Below, piece by piece: positions 1-9,176 of a stretch of DNA of 64,000 bases; positions within the stretch are counted from its first letter, which is position 1, and each line of letters opens with the position of its first letter. Both the position numbers and the translations under genes were made by a program. The DNA is taken from NCBI GenBank assembly GCA_963728825.1, contig CAVSLA010000004.1, forward strand, positions 434,001 through 498,000, written 5' to 3'. The notes beneath the pieces were generated by a model. That model did no database searches and was not told where the DNA came from. It was given only the letters and a program-made list of their open reading frames with translations. The DNA comes from CAVREM01 sp963728825 (GTDB lineage: Bacteria; Acidobacteriota; Vicinamibacteria; Vicinamibacterales; CAVVIG01).

Positions 1-1022
1 ATCTTGGCCATCCGCACGACGGCAAAAATCGGCAGCGCGGCGATCAGGCTGTAGCTGCCGAGCGCGAGGACCGGCAGGATGAACAACGCGCCGCGCACGC
101 CGATGTATTTGAAGATGCGCGACACCACCAGCGTCTGCAGAATGAACCCGAGAATGTTCACCGAGAGCTGCACGCCACCGCTCAGCCGGCCGACGATCTC
201 ACGCTGCTGCTCGGCCGCCCCCGATGCGAGGCGAACGGACTCGTCGACGATCATCCGATCGAGCAGGAAGCCGCCCAGTGTGTTGACCACGTTGAGGACG
301 ACGAACAGCGCGGCGATCAGCGCCAGATAACGGTTGGCAAACACGAGCTGAAAACCGCCGCGACTGCCGATGGGCGCGTCGGCGGCGCGCCCGGCCGCGT
401 CGCGCCCGCCAGCCCGCTCGCGACGATTGACCCACAGCGTCAGTCCGAGCGGGACCAGCAGCCCTGCCGATGCGATGAGCATCAGGACGTACGGACTGAC
501 CCCCGCGAATAGCACTCCCGCGCCCGCGCCCGCCACGCCACCGAGCGATTGACCGACGCCGACCAGCGGGAACAGCCGCTTGCCGCGATCCGGGGTGTAG
601 AGATCGTTGGCGAATGCCCAGAACTGGGCGACCATCACCAGGCTGAAAATGCCCGTCCATACGAAGAACGGGATCCCGACCCGAGCGCCCGCCAGACCGA
701 ACAGCGAGAAGATCACCAGGTTGGCGGCAAAGAACAGCGTGACAATCGTGATGAGCCGCAGCCGATCCACGCGAGCGGCGACCCACCCGTATGCGGGCAC
801 GAAGGCGAGCGCGACGAGCGCCTGCCCGGCCGCGGAGTAACTCTTCACCTCGGCGCCGCCCTCGGTCAGGATCAGCTGGTCGCGCACGACCTTCAGGACG
901 GAGTAGAACGTCAGAACATAGAAGATGTTGGCCCCCAGGATGAGCGCGCTGAACCCCTCGCCCCCGTGGACGTCGGTCACCGCCGACAGGACGCGATCGA
1001 GCCATGTCTTCCGTTCGTTCAT
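1..1022 (-). CDS. Npt1/Npt2-like (ATP:ADP antiporter family) membrane transporter, partial
   Basis: The gene runs off the left edge, so only the N-terminal ~340 residues are present. The protein begins MNERKTWLDRVLSAV, and its first membrane segment contains LKVVRDQLILTEGGAEVKS, which resembles the opening helix of bacterial ADP/ATP translocase-like (TLC/Npt) proteins. Further hydrophobic helices follow. Its ATG sits in an ATGA overlap with the stop of the upstream kinase, so it is probably translationally coupled as the last visible gene of a three-gene operon. True Npt proteins of intracellular parasites exchange ATP for ADP. In free-living Acidobacteriota the substrate is unknown, so nucleotide exchange is an inference from family resemblance only. 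Confidence 0.75.
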   Translation of the reverse strand, partial: MNERKTWLDRVLSAVTDVHGGEGFSALILGANIFYVLTFYSVLKVVRDQLILTEGGAEVKSYSAAGQALVALAFVPAYGWVAARVDRLRLITIVTLFFAANLVIFSLFGLAGARVGIPFFVWTGIFSLVMVAQFWAFANDLYTPDRGKRLFPLVGVGQSLGGVAGAGAGVLFAGVSPYVLMLIASAGLLVPLGLTLWVNRRERAGGRDAAGRAADAPIGSRGGFQLVFANRYLALIAALFVVLNVVNTLGGFLLDRMIVDESVRLASGAAEQQREIVGRLSGGVQLSVNILGFILQTLVVSRIFKYIGVRGALFILPVLALGSYSLIAALPIFAVVRMAK

Positions 1023-2647
1023 CGAGGTGCCGCAACCGTGACGACGTCGTCAGTTTCGTTGATGGCGAGTGGGCCGGACAGTTCCGGGAGGTGCGTTTCC
1101 CACCAGTTCCGGGCCGAGTCCTGGCCCCAACTTTCGCACGTCTTGCATTCCCACGCCATAGCGAACAGCGCTTCGGCGTCGCGCGGCCGCTTACGCGGAT
1201 CCTTCTGCAGGCACGCCATCACCAGGTCGTCGAGCTCGCGCGGAACCCTCAGCTCGGTGCGCTGGGACGGCGGCACCGGCTCCGACTGAACGTGCTGAAG
1301 GAGCATCTTCATCGGCGTATCGGCCTCGAATACCAGCTGGCCGGTCAGCAGGAAATACGCGACGCAGCCGAGCGCGTAGACATCGGCCCGCCGATCGATG
1401 TTGGTCTCGCCCAGGATGATTTCGGGTGCCATGTAGGCGGGGGTTCCGGAGGTGTGATCCACCGCTGCCGTCAGCGTCATCTGATTGCTGCCGCGCCGTC
1501 TGAGCTTGACCAGCCCGAAGTCGAGCACCTTGACGAAGTCGTACTCGAGGCCCATCCGACAAACGTAGATATTGGCCGGCTTGATGTCGCGGTGCACCAG
1601 CCCGCGGGCGTGGGCTTCGGCCAGCGAGTGGCACGCCTGCCGGAGCAGATAGACGGCGCGATCGGCTGGAACCGGACCGAACTCGCGCACGAAGGACTCG
1701 AGATCGCGGCCCGAGAGCAGCTCCATCACATAGTAAAAGGTGCCTTCGTCGGTCACCCCGTAGTCGAAGACGTTGATGGTGTGTGGGGAGGTGAGGGCTG
1801 CGGTGGCCTGGGCCTCCCGTTCGAAACGCCGCCGGATTGTCTGGGCGTCCTCGACTCCTCCTGATCCGAGCACATCGGGCCGAACCAGCTTAACCGCGGC
1901 GTCGCGCGCCAGCAGGCGGTGCTCCGCGCGCCAGACTTCGCCCATCCCCCCCTGGCCGAGCTTTTCGACCAGCTGGTAGCTGCCGAGCTCCTGCGCCTCG
2001 CGCAGCTGCTTGCCGAGCCCCTGCATGACGCGCGACGGTACCATCGCGATCAACGCGGAGATGTAGTTCGGCAGATAGTGGATGACCGCCATGAACGGCG
2101 GCAGGGCCGGATAGCCGAGCCCGTAGCGGATCCATGAGACGAGCGGATCCATGGTCGCCGCCACGAAACTGGCGATCAGCATTCTGCGCGGCGAGGTCGG
2201 CGAGATCATCGAAAAGATCAGAATCAGCACCGCCGTCCACGACACCATCGGGATGTTCAGCAGCGTGCCGCCGATCGCCGAGCCGTTCATGACCGCGATG
2301 CCGAGCGCATTCAGCACCATGAACACGAGTCCAACGACGGCTTTGGATTCCGTGTGGCGGGTCGTGAACCTGAGATATACGAACATGACCGCCGACAGCA
2401 GGATGCCGCCAATTTCTATCCAGATGGCCAACGGGTTGCGCGGAAAACCGCGCAGCGGCGGGACGACGAAGGTGTCCATCACCAGCCCGAATGTCCAGCA
2501 CGCGGCGATGACCTGGCTCGACGCCGTCAGCCGGCGGACCTGATCGGCGAGCAGGCTGCTGGGCATCCGGCCGGATGACCGGGTTCCGGCGGTGCTGCGC
2601 GCCGGCGTCTCCGCGCACGGAGCGATCAGTTTTACGTGTTTTGCCAT
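1019..2647 (-). CDS. Membrane-anchored Ser/Thr protein kinase
   Basis: 542 residues. Residues ~45-205 hold about five hydrophobic segments. The kinase domain follows at ~222-495, with the Gly loop GQGGMGEV (231-238), the lysine of AVKL (253), catalytic HRDIKPAN (352-359), DFG (376-378) and GTPAYMAPE (401-409). All catalytic residues are present, so it should be active in the cytoplasm. Having the membrane part N-terminal and the kinase C-terminal is the reverse of the usual PknB-like layout, in which one helix follows the kinase. It overlaps the upstream transporter-like gene by 16 nt and the downstream one by an ATGA, so the three are probably one transcript. It may phosphorylate its membrane neighbours; that is inference. 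Confidence 0.9.
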   Translation of the reverse strand: MAKHVKLIAPCAETPARSTAGTRSSGRMPSSLLADQVRRLTASSQVIAACWTFGLVMDTFVVPPLRGFPRNPLAIWIEIGGILLSAVMFVYLRFTTRHTESKAVVGLVFMVLNALGIAVMNGSAIGGTLLNIPMVSWTAVLILIFSMISPTSPRRMLIASFVAATMDPLVSWIRYGLGYPALPPFMAVIHYLPNYISALIAMVPSRVMQGLGKQLREAQELGSYQLVEKLGQGGMGEVWRAEHRLLARDAAVKLVRPDVLGSGGVEDAQTIRRRFEREAQATAALTSPHTINVFDYGVTDEGTFYYVMELLSGRDLESFVREFGPVPADRAVYLLRQACHSLAEAHARGLVHRDIKPANIYVCRMGLEYDFVKVLDFGLVKLRRRGSNQMTLTAAVDHTSGTPAYMAPEIILGETNIDRRADVYALGCVAYFLLTGQLVFEADTPMKMLLQHVQSEPVPPSQRTELRVPRELDDLVMACLQKDPRKRPRDAEALFAMAWECKTCESWGQDSARNWWETHLPELSGPLAINETDDVVTVAAPR

Positions 2648-4872
2648 GACTTACCGGCCCGCGCCCGCAGACGCAGCGCCTCCAGGCTTACCGCGATCGA
2701 CTGATGAGACTTCATCAGGTCGGCCAGAATTTCCTCGCGCGGTCGAGGGGTGCGCTCGAGGGGGCCGCGCCGTTCCTCGATATAGGGCCACAGGCCTTCG
2801 CGAATCGACTTGGGCAGAACGCTCTCGAGGTATTCGAGCGCCGTGCCGCGGAGCTGGTCATCTTCTGTATGGAGCCCGCGATAGGAGATCTGCAGCGGCT
2901 CGAAGGGCAGCACCAGCGACAGCAGCGTGAAGACGTGGGCCAGGCTGCGGCTCGCCCGGTCCTTGACGAACTCGTCGGCGAAGAAACGTTCCTCCTGCCC
3001 CTCGGCCTCCTTGAGCAGGCGGTGCCCTTCCCAGACCGGTCGCCCGACCTCGACTTCGGCCAGCACGACGTCGAACACGCGTTCGCGATCGACGCGAATC
3101 CGTGGATTCTTCTCGAGGATGAGCGCGAGCGATCGCGCGCAGTGGAACCGGACCTCGAATCGCACATCGTCGAGGCCGAGCAGCAGGCCGTCCGCGGCGC
3201 GCTGCGACACGCACACCGAGAACACTCTCGCCAGCCGGCGCCGGACCGCGAAGTCCTGGTTGGGATCGATCAGCGCGTCGGTCAGCGCGCCGATATTTTC
3301 TTCAGCCACCCGGCGCAGCGCATTGACGATGTCATTGGCCACGGCGTCCCAGGCGAGCAGCGGAATCGCGTGCGGGATGAGCGAGGCGGTGAGCTCCCTG
3401 GTCTGGAGGGCGCCGAGAATCCGTTCCCGATCGCGCGATCGAAGCGCCTCGACTTGCAGAACCTCGGCGTCGGTCGCGCGGCGGGCGCTCCCCGAGTCGA
3501 CCACTTCCGGCGCGGGCCGGGTCGACGCCTGACGCCGCAGCTCGGTCAGCGTCCGCAGCATGGTCGTCCGGGTCGTCGTATCGATGGCGTCGCCCAGCTC
3601 GAACTCGACGCCTTGTTTCAGCAGACTGCGCTCCAGCGCCTCGACGTAATCGCGGCTGAGTCGAGTCGTCAGGAAGAGCGCGACCCCGGCCGTTGCCACC
3701 GCCAGCCAGAGAATCGTCTGCACCTGCAGCGCCGGCGCGGCGAGCACCAGCACGAGCCACACGCCGGCCGCGCCAAGGGCGTCGCCCAGACGATCGAAGC
3801 CGACGTCGATGATCGATTTCGCGGCGCGCCGTTCGCCGGCTTCCATCGGCGTGTAGAAGATTTCGTAGCTGGCGCGGAACAGAGAACCGCGGAACACCGA
3901 TTCGCCGGCGCGCGCCGCGACGATGCTTTCGAGTCCCGGCGCGACAATGCCGCCGAGGCCGCCGAGCAGCAGCGCCGCTGACGGCGTGCTGGCGCTGACG
4001 CCGAGTCCGAACCGCTCGAGCGCCGTGCGGCTTGCGGCGGCCTGCACGACGAAGGTGACCAGGCTCACCGCCGCGTAGTAGATGGCGAAGAAGCGCAGCA
4101 GCGCGTCGCCGCCGCCCAGCGTGCCCGCCGCCTCGGCGCGAAAGGCGTAATCGGCGAGCGCCGCGCCAGTCGTACCAAGAGCCACCAGCCCCGCCAGGTC
4201 GCGGAGATATTTCAACTGCGCCAGGGCGCGGAGCCCGGGTCGTGCCGGGGCCGGCGAGAGCTCGGGTGCGTCGGCCACGCGGCGCGTCGCCGCGACGATG
4301 TCCATCGGTGCGGCCAGACGTCGGATCTGCCAGGCGCCCACCGCGTTCAACACCGCGAGCACCGGCAGCATGGCCGACAGGCCGTAGACCGCCGCGACGC
4401 GCTCGGCAACCAGGCCACCCGCCAGCCCGCCGAGCGTGCCGACCGCCGTGATACGCCCGAAGCTTCGTTTCGCGGTGCGGGGATCGAATCGTTCGCTCGC
4501 GATCAGCCAGAAGCCCGAGCCGAGAATCGGCCCCGCACCCGAGACCTGCAGGTAGACCAGGCGCGCGATCAAGGCCGGCGCGGCGTCGACGAAGAGCCAC
4601 TCGACCAGGAACAACACCGCGCAGGCGGCGAAGGCCGCCGGCACGAACGATGCGGGCGACAAGCGGCGCAGCAATTTCGCGCTGCCGATCGCGAACAGGA
4701 TCGAGCTGGCCGAGGTGACGACGACCATCGCCGGCAGCGACGTCACCGGGAGATTGGCCAGGTAGAGCGCATCCCGTGCGGCCTTGCCTGCCACGAACTG
4801 GGCCGTGACAGCCGCGGCGCACATCATGGCAAGAGCAGCCGCCGAATCGGCGCGGGAGCGTACAGGATTCAT
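2632..4872 (-). CDS. Npt/MFS-like membrane protein with C-terminal helical (HEAT-like) repeats
   Basis: 746 residues. The first ~430 form about 12 hydrophobic segments, and the region near GSGFWLIASERFDPRTAKRS resembles the ADP/ATP translocase-like and MFS superfamily. The remaining ~310 residues are soluble and helix-rich, with HEAT-like units such as DVRFEVRFHCARSLALIL. It is the first gene of the operon. The next gene (kinase) begins 16 nt inside its end. No transport substrate can be read from the sequence. The helical tail may be a protein-interaction platform, possibly for the adjacent kinase. A translocase-like core fused to helical repeats is known in several bacterial phyla but is functionally uncharacterised. 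Confidence 0.75.
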   Translation of the reverse strand: MNPVRSRADSAAALAMMCAAAVTAQFVAGKAARDALYLANLPVTSLPAMVVVTSASSILFAIGSAKLLRRLSPASFVPAAFAACAVLFLVEWLFVDAAPALIARLVYLQVSGAGPILGSGFWLIASERFDPRTAKRSFGRITAVGTLGGLAGGLVAERVAAVYGLSAMLPVLAVLNAVGAWQIRRLAAPMDIVAATRRVADAPELSPAPARPGLRALAQLKYLRDLAGLVALGTTGAALADYAFRAEAAGTLGGGDALLRFFAIYYAAVSLVTFVVQAAASRTALERFGLGVSASTPSAALLLGGLGGIVAPGLESIVAARAGESVFRGSLFRASYEIFYTPMEAGERRAAKSIIDVGFDRLGDALGAAGVWLVLVLAAPALQVQTILWLAVATAGVALFLTTRLSRDYVEALERSLLKQGVEFELGDAIDTTTRTTMLRTLTELRRQASTRPAPEVVDSGSARRATDAEVLQVEALRSRDRERILGALQTRELTASLIPHAIPLLAWDAVANDIVNALRRVAEENIGALTDALIDPNQDFAVRRRLARVFSVCVSQRAADGLLLGLDDVRFEVRFHCARSLALILEKNPRIRVDRERVFDVVLAEVEVGRPVWEGHRLLKEAEGQEERFFADEFVKDRASRSLAHVFTLLSLVLPFEPLQISYRGLHTEDDQLRGTALEYLESVLPKSIREGLWPYIEERRGPLERTPRPREEILADLMKSHQSIAVSLEALRLRARAGKSWQNT

Positions 4873-4979
4873 CAGAATCTCAGCCGGGAATCAAGCTGAT
4901 AGTTCGATACTACCGCATTGACGAGGGCAAAACGGCACAGGTCCTCTGGAGGAGCCACCTGCCCCGGGAGTCAACATAC

Positions 4980-6005
4980 GTGGGATACCTGCCCCCTCAT
5001 TCTTCAGACGCAGTTCGACCGCCGGCCGTTCGAGGTCTGCGTTTGGGAATCGTCGTGATGGCCCTGGCGATGGCCGCGGGCTGTGCCACCCGGTATGTCG
5101 TCTCGCCGACGCCGCAGCTCGCGAATGTGTCGATGCCGGCGTCCAGCGTCAGCCGTCATGTGCTGGTCGTGTCCGTCGACGGTCTCCGGCCGGATGCGCT
5201 CGGGGCCACGCACACACCGACGTTGCATCGCATGATGGAAACCGGGAGCTATTCGCTGTCGGCGAACACGATCATGCCGAGCAACACCCTGCCGTCTCAT
5301 ACCTCGATGTTGACGGGCGAGCCGCCCGAGCGGCACGGCGTGTCCTGGAACAACGTTCCGGCGGCGAAGTTCGACACCGTGGAAGTGCCGACGATTTTCG
5401 GCGTGGCGCGAGCCAACGGCTATCGAACCGCCGCGTTCTTCAGCAAGTCGAAATTCCACACGCTCCAGCGTGCCGGGACCCTCGATTATTCTCAGGCGCC
5501 GGGCGGCTGGTTCGGGAAGTGGTCGAGCAAGCGAACGGTGGCGGACGTCGAGGGGTATCTCGAAGAGGCGCGTCCCAACCTGCTGTTCGTCCACTTGAGC
5601 GATCCCGACACCGCCGGCCACGACTCGGGGTGGATGAGCAGCGAGTACCGCAGTGCAGTGGCGGTTGCGGACGGCGCGGTCGCCCGTCTGCTCGCCGCGG
5701 CCGACAAGGCGTACGGAGCGGGTAACTTCTCGGTGATCGTTTCGGCCGATCACGGCGGCCATGGCAAAGGCCATGGCAGCGACAATCCGCTCGACGTCAC
5801 CATCCCGTGGATTGTCTGGGGCCGCGGCGTGAAGTCAGCCGAGCTGAAGACGGTCGCCATCCAGACGATGGATACCGCGTCGACCGCGTTGTGGCTGCTC
5901 GGCCTACCGGAACCCACCGACTGGCTCGGGAAGCCGATCGTCGAGGCGTTTCACGCGCAGGGCGCCGCCCCGGTCGTGCCGGCATCGAGACTGGACACGC
6001 CTTAA
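4980..6005 (+). CDS. Type I phosphodiesterase/nucleotide pyrophosphatase family lipoprotein
   Basis: 341 residues. A lipobox (ALAMAAGC, Cys35) after a short hydrophobic stretch predicts an exported lipoprotein. The phosphodiesterase fold is shown by the metal site VVSVDGLRPD (Asp67), the Thr nucleophile region SNTLPSHTSMLTG (Thr103), HLSDPDTAGHDSG and SADHGGHG. All the metal ligands expected of the alkaline-phosphatase superfamily NPP branch are visible. It probably cleaves phosphodiester or pyrophosphate bonds outside the cytoplasm; the substrate cannot be predicted. The GTG at 4980 gives a long N-terminus before the signal peptide, and a start nearer 5040 is possible. It converges on the ammonia-lyase gene with a 4-nt overlap of stops. 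Confidence 0.85.
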   Translation: MGYLPPHSSDAVRPPAVRGLRLGIVVMALAMAAGCATRYVVSPTPQLANVSMPASSVSRHVLVVSVDGLRPDALGATHTPTLHRMMETGSYSLSANTIMPSNTLPSHTSMLTGEPPERHGVSWNNVPAAKFDTVEVPTIFGVARANGYRTAAFFSKSKFHTLQRAGTLDYSQAPGGWFGKWSSKRTVADVEGYLEEARPNLLFVHLSDPDTAGHDSGWMSSEYRSAVAVADGAVARLLAAADKAYGAGNFSVIVSADHGGHGKGHGSDNPLDVTIPWIVWGRGVKSAELKTVAIQTMDTASTALWLLGLPEPTDWLGKPIVEAFHAQGAAPVVPASRLDTP

Positions 6006-6979
6006 AGCCGGGCCTTCCAGGCGCCAATCTCCGCGAGGTCGACGTTCCCTCCGCTCAGGACGACGCCGACCCGGCCGGCGCCTTTCGCGATATCTGTTTC
6101 GAGCAGCGCCGCCGCCGCGAGGGCGCCCGTCGGCTCGACGACCATCTTGAGCCGTTCCCACAGGTAGAACATCGCACGCAGCAGCGTCCGGTCGTCGACC
6201 GTGGTCATGTCGGCGACATTGGCCAGCATCAGCGGAAAGGTGATCGTCCCGAGTGATGGGGTTCGCGCGCCGTCGGCGATCGTCTCCGGATGGTCGACCC
6301 GCTGAAGCTGCCGCGTCCGAAACGATCGCGTCGCATCGTCGCCGGCGGCTGGCTCGACGCCGATCACGCGGCAGCCGGGCGCGAGCGATCGCGCCGCCAG
6401 CGCTGAACCCGACAGCAGACCGCCGCCCCCGCAGGGCACCAGCAACACGTCGAGTGGCCCTTCGTCCTGAAATAGTTCGAGCGCTGCCGTGCCCGCGCCG
6501 GCGACGACGTGCGGGTGATCGAACGGCGGGACGATGGTCAGGCCGCGCTCGGAGGCAAGGCGGCGCCCGATGACTTCGCGGTCTTCTTTCTGCCGATCGT
6601 AGGACACGATGCTCGCGCCGTACGCTTCGGTCGCCGCGCGTTTGACCGCCGGCGCGTCGGTCGGCATCACGATGACGCGAGGGATGCCCAGAATCTGGCC
6701 GGCCAGTGCGACCGCCTGGGCGTGGTTGCCCGATGAAAACGCCAGGACGCCGCGCCGCCGTTCCTCGTCGCTCAACCTCGACAGCGCGTTGTAGGCGCCG
6801 CGAAACTTGAAGGCCCCGGCGCGCTGCAGGTTCTCGCATTTGAAGAACACCTGTGACCCGGTCCGCCCGTCGACGCTGCGCGACGTGGCGACCGCGGTTC
6901 GGTGGGCGGCCCCGGCAATCTGGCCGGCCGCGCTCAGGACGTCGTCGTAAGTGGGGAGGGCTGGGGGCGTTCCGGACAT
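6002..6979 (-). CDS. PLP-dependent threonine/serine dehydratase-like ammonia-lyase
   Basis: 325 residues, fold type II PLP enzyme. The PLP lysine is Lys58 in AGAFKFRGAYN, the substrate loop is SSGNHAQA (~82-89) and the phosphate-binding glycines are PCGGGGLLSG (~183). It lacks a C-terminal ACT domain, so it is the short catabolic type: threonine dehydratase, threo-3-hydroxyaspartate ammonia-lyase or serine racemase. These cannot be separated by eye. It would deaminate a beta-hydroxy amino acid to a 2-oxo acid and ammonia in the cytoplasm. It is transcribed alone and diverges from the glutathione peroxidase gene. Confidence 0.9.
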   Translation of the reverse strand: MSGTPPALPTYDDVLSAAGQIAGAAHRTAVATSRSVDGRTGSQVFFKCENLQRAGAFKFRGAYNALSRLSDEERRRGVLAFSSGNHAQAVALAGQILGIPRVIVMPTDAPAVKRAATEAYGASIVSYDRQKEDREVIGRRLASERGLTIVPPFDHPHVVAGAGTAALELFQDEGPLDVLLVPCGGGGLLSGSALAARSLAPGCRVIGVEPAAGDDATRSFRTRQLQRVDHPETIADGARTPSLGTITFPLMLANVADMTTVDDRTLLRAMFYLWERLKMVVEPTGALAAAALLETDIAKGAGRVGVVLSGGNVDLAEIGAWKARL

Positions 6980-7103
6980 CTATTTAATAGTAGTGTCGGC
7001 CCCGGTTCGCCCCGGAACTACAATAGGCCGCGACGCCGGATCCCTTCGCGGGCCGTCGGCGTCATAGTGCCAGCCGGGTCGACCGGCTTTTAGGAGCTCC
7101 GTG

Positions 7104-7670
7104 ATGAAGCGATCGGCCTGTGCCGTGTCAGCGATGTGTGCCGCCGCCGCGCTTTCCGCGACTCTCGTCGCGCAACAGCGGCCGGGAGGGACCGTGGGCT
7201 CGTTCTACGACATGAAAACGAACACGCTTGACGGGAAGCCTGCGGATCTCGCGCAGTATCGCGGCAAGGTCAGCCTGGTCGTCAACGTCGCCAGCAAGTG
7301 CGGGTTCACGCCGCAGTACGAAGGCCTGGAGGGGCTGCAGCATGAGATGCAGGGCAAGGCATTCAACGTGCTCGGCTTCCCGAGCAACGACTTCGGCGGG
7401 CAGGAGCCGGGCACCGCGCAGGAGATCGCGACCTTCTGCAAGCTGACCTACGACGTGACCTTCCCGATGTTCGAGAAGGTGGTGACGAAAGCGGGCGCGG
7501 ACCAGTCGCCGATCTACACGTATCTGGGCTCGACCGGCAACCTGCCGGCGTGGAATTTCAGCAAGTACGTGGTCGGGAAGGACGGCAAGGTCGTCGCATT
7601 TTTCCCCAGCAAGGTCACGCCGGAAGATCCGGCGCTGCGTGCGGCGATCGCGAAGGCACTGGCTCAGTAG
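7104..7670 (+). CDS. Exported glutathione peroxidase-like thiol peroxidase
   Basis: 188 residues from the ATG at 7104. That start is favoured over the adjacent GTG at 7101 because the AGGAG at 7092-7096 is then well spaced. An N-terminal hydrophobic segment ending near LVAQQ suggests secretion. The GPx triad is present: Cys66 in NVASKCGFTPQ, Gln100 in FGGQEPG and Trp150 in LPAWNFSKY. It is a Cys enzyme, not a selenoprotein. As with most bacterial members, the reductant is probably thioredoxin-like rather than glutathione (family knowledge). It reduces peroxides, likely in the periplasm. The gene ends 65 bp upstream of tRNA-fMet. Confidence 0.92.
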   Translation: MKRSACAVSAMCAAAALSATLVAQQRPGGTVGSFYDMKTNTLDGKPADLAQYRGKVSLVVNVASKCGFTPQYEGLEGLQHEMQGKAFNVLGFPSNDFGGQEPGTAQEIATFCKLTYDVTFPMFEKVVTKAGADQSPIYTYLGSTGNLPAWNFSKYVVGKDGKVVAFFPSKVTPEDPALRAAIAKALAQ

Positions 7671-7735
7671 GGAGGAAACGGGCGACGGAAGCCCGGCGGT
7701 TTTCGCTGTGATAGACTATGAAGTCCTCACAGTGA

Positions 7736-7813
<78 letters not shown>

Positions 7814-7819
7814 TGTTTC

Positions 7820-7850
7820 AAGGCCGAATTCATTAGAGTTCGGCCTTTTT
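7820..7850 (+). terminator. Rho-independent terminator after tRNA-fMet
   Basis: A 9-bp perfect stem AAGGCCGAA / TTCGGCCTT with a 10-nt loop, followed by a T run, 8 nt after the tRNA CCA end. It lies inside the element side of the junction, so the element supplies the current terminator of the host initiator tRNA. Confidence 0.85.
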
Positions 7851-7981
7851 CATTTCGATCGGCCGATCTCGATTAACCCGCCATTTTCCGACACGATTTG
7901 CCACTCTCCGACAGGATCGGCTGGCAGTCAGGCTGGCACAGTGGCGCGGTCTGGTATCCTGCGGGCAGACTCTGTCGCAGA

Positions 7982-8593
7982 ATGGCAAAGGGCGGCGCAT
8001 CACAGACAGACCTCGCAAACCATATCGCCAGCAGCGAGCCGGCGGCGCTCCGGATAGGCGACGCGATGCGACTGCTACCGAGGGTCCTCCTGCGTCACGA
8101 TTCGCGTGTGCAACGCGCCTACGACGACTGGCTGGCTCGCGTCATCCGCTACGAAGACGCTGGCCAGTTCACCGAAGATGCAGCGATGCGATGCCTCTAC
8201 GAAGATTCGGTTCAGCTCAACACTCTGGTGCGCGAGTTGAAGCTCCAGCGCTATCAGCGTTGGCTGCCAATGATGCTCCGATGGGAGTTTCAACGCGCCC
8301 TGGAAGGTGCGCCACGAGTCGAAGTCACGGTCCCCGAAGGGCTCGCCTGGGCGATGCCCGGCAAGCGACCAAAGCAGCGACCCGGCGCGATGGGCGGCTT
8401 CCGCCTGGAGAACATCGAGCAGCACATCGAGCGGTTCTATCTCTGTGTCGTGAAAGACCCGCCAATCAAGAAAAAGCGGCTCGCGATTGACCGCGGGTGC
8501 TCACGAGCAGACGTGCAGCATTCCATTCGGCGCGCCCAGGTGCTGCTCGACTGCATCGACGCGCCTATCCCCTCGTCGCATCCCCCCGCGTAA
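7982..8593 (+). CDS. Hypothetical protein of the element
   Basis: 203 residues from the ATG at 7982, the start of MAKGGASQTDLA. A longer reading from 7898 is possible, but its N-terminus looks non-coding. The protein is rich in Arg, Leu and helix-forming residues, with a basic segment KRPKQRPGAMGG near residue ~130 and a C-terminal part that could be helix-turn-helix-like (CSRADVQHSIRRAQ). I do not recognise the family. It is the first gene after the left junction, in the same direction as the following AlpA-like gene. Confidence 0.6.
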   Translation: MAKGGASQTDLANHIASSEPAALRIGDAMRLLPRVLLRHDSRVQRAYDDWLARVIRYEDAGQFTEDAAMRCLYEDSVQLNTLVRELKLQRYQRWLPMMLRWEFQRALEGAPRVEVTVPEGLAWAMPGKRPKQRPGAMGGFRLENIEQHIERFYLCVVKDPPIKKKRLAIDRGCSRADVQHSIRRAQVLLDCIDAPIPSSHPPA

Positions 8594-8640
8594 TTTCAGC
8601 ACTCCCTAATCGGCGGATTCCGTCGGACACTGGCCGTGCC

Positions 8641-8853
8641 ATGTCCAACACGATCACGTCACCCGATGATCTCCCGCTGGTCTGCTACAAGCGGGACCTC
8701 GCAGCCGCGTCGAATCGATCAGAGAGAACGATTGAACGGCTTCGCCGCGCGGGACAGCTCCCCGACCCGCTGCCGATCCCGGGCCGCCCCTCTTGGTCGC
8801 GCGACGTGATTTTGGCTTGGATCTCCGGCGGCGGGCGACGGCGACGCGCCTGA
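8641..8853 (+). CDS. AlpA/excisionase-like helix-turn-helix protein
   Basis: 70 residues. The pattern LVCYKRDLAAASNRSERTIERL followed by RAGQLPDPLPI and SWSRDVILAWI is a small winged helix of the AlpA/MerR-like DNA-binding class: a helix-turn-helix with an arginine-rich recognition helix and a wing. Such proteins are typical early regulators or excisionases of satellites and integrative elements. It starts the rightward block that includes the DUF3631 protein. The role as excisionase is inferred from family and position. Confidence 0.75.
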   Translation: MSNTITSPDDLPLVCYKRDLAAASNRSERTIERLRRAGQLPDPLPIPGRPSWSRDVILAWISGGGRRRRA

Positions 8854-8885
8854 AAAAGCGAAGCGCCCGCGGGGGAGCGGGCGCC

Positions 8886-9176
8886 ATGGGGGAACCGACG
8901 ATGCAGGGGAACGACGACCGCAGTGTAGCACCACCCACCACAGCGAAGGACGCCGCGCTTGAGTTTTTTGCCGGACGCGAACTGGAGCTCCGCGAACGCG
9001 TCGCGAGCCTCGAGGCTGACGTGGCTGTGTATCGCGAGCTGGCTGTCGCCGGCTTCGATGCGCTCCGTGATCTGACGGTGCGGTACCGGCGGCTGCAAGC
9101 CTCCGCCAACCGTGTCCACGACGAGTATCGGGAATTGCGTCAACAACTCCTGCTCGAAGCGGGCGTGGCCGCATGA
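8886..9176 (+). CDS. Small coiled-coil protein of the element
   Basis: 96 residues from the ATG at 8886, preceded by GGGGAG; 8901 is an alternative in-frame ATG. Residues ~30-90 are charged heptad-like helix (ELRERVASLEADVAVYREL). Its stop overlaps the start of the DUF3631 gene as ATGA, so the two are probably co-translated. No family recognised. Confidence 0.6.
   Translation: MGEPTMQGNDDRSVAPPTTAKDAALEFFAGRELELRERVASLEADVAVYRELAVAGFDALRDLTVRYRRLQASANRVHDEYRELRQQLLLEAGVAA

Noticed and set aside
1004..1864. Long plus-strand ORFs opposite the kinase and transporter genes (also 2704-3981)
   Set aside because: They are shadows of strongly coding minus-strand genes with recognised domains and have Arg/Gln/His-rich, low-sense composition typical of antisense frames at high G+C.
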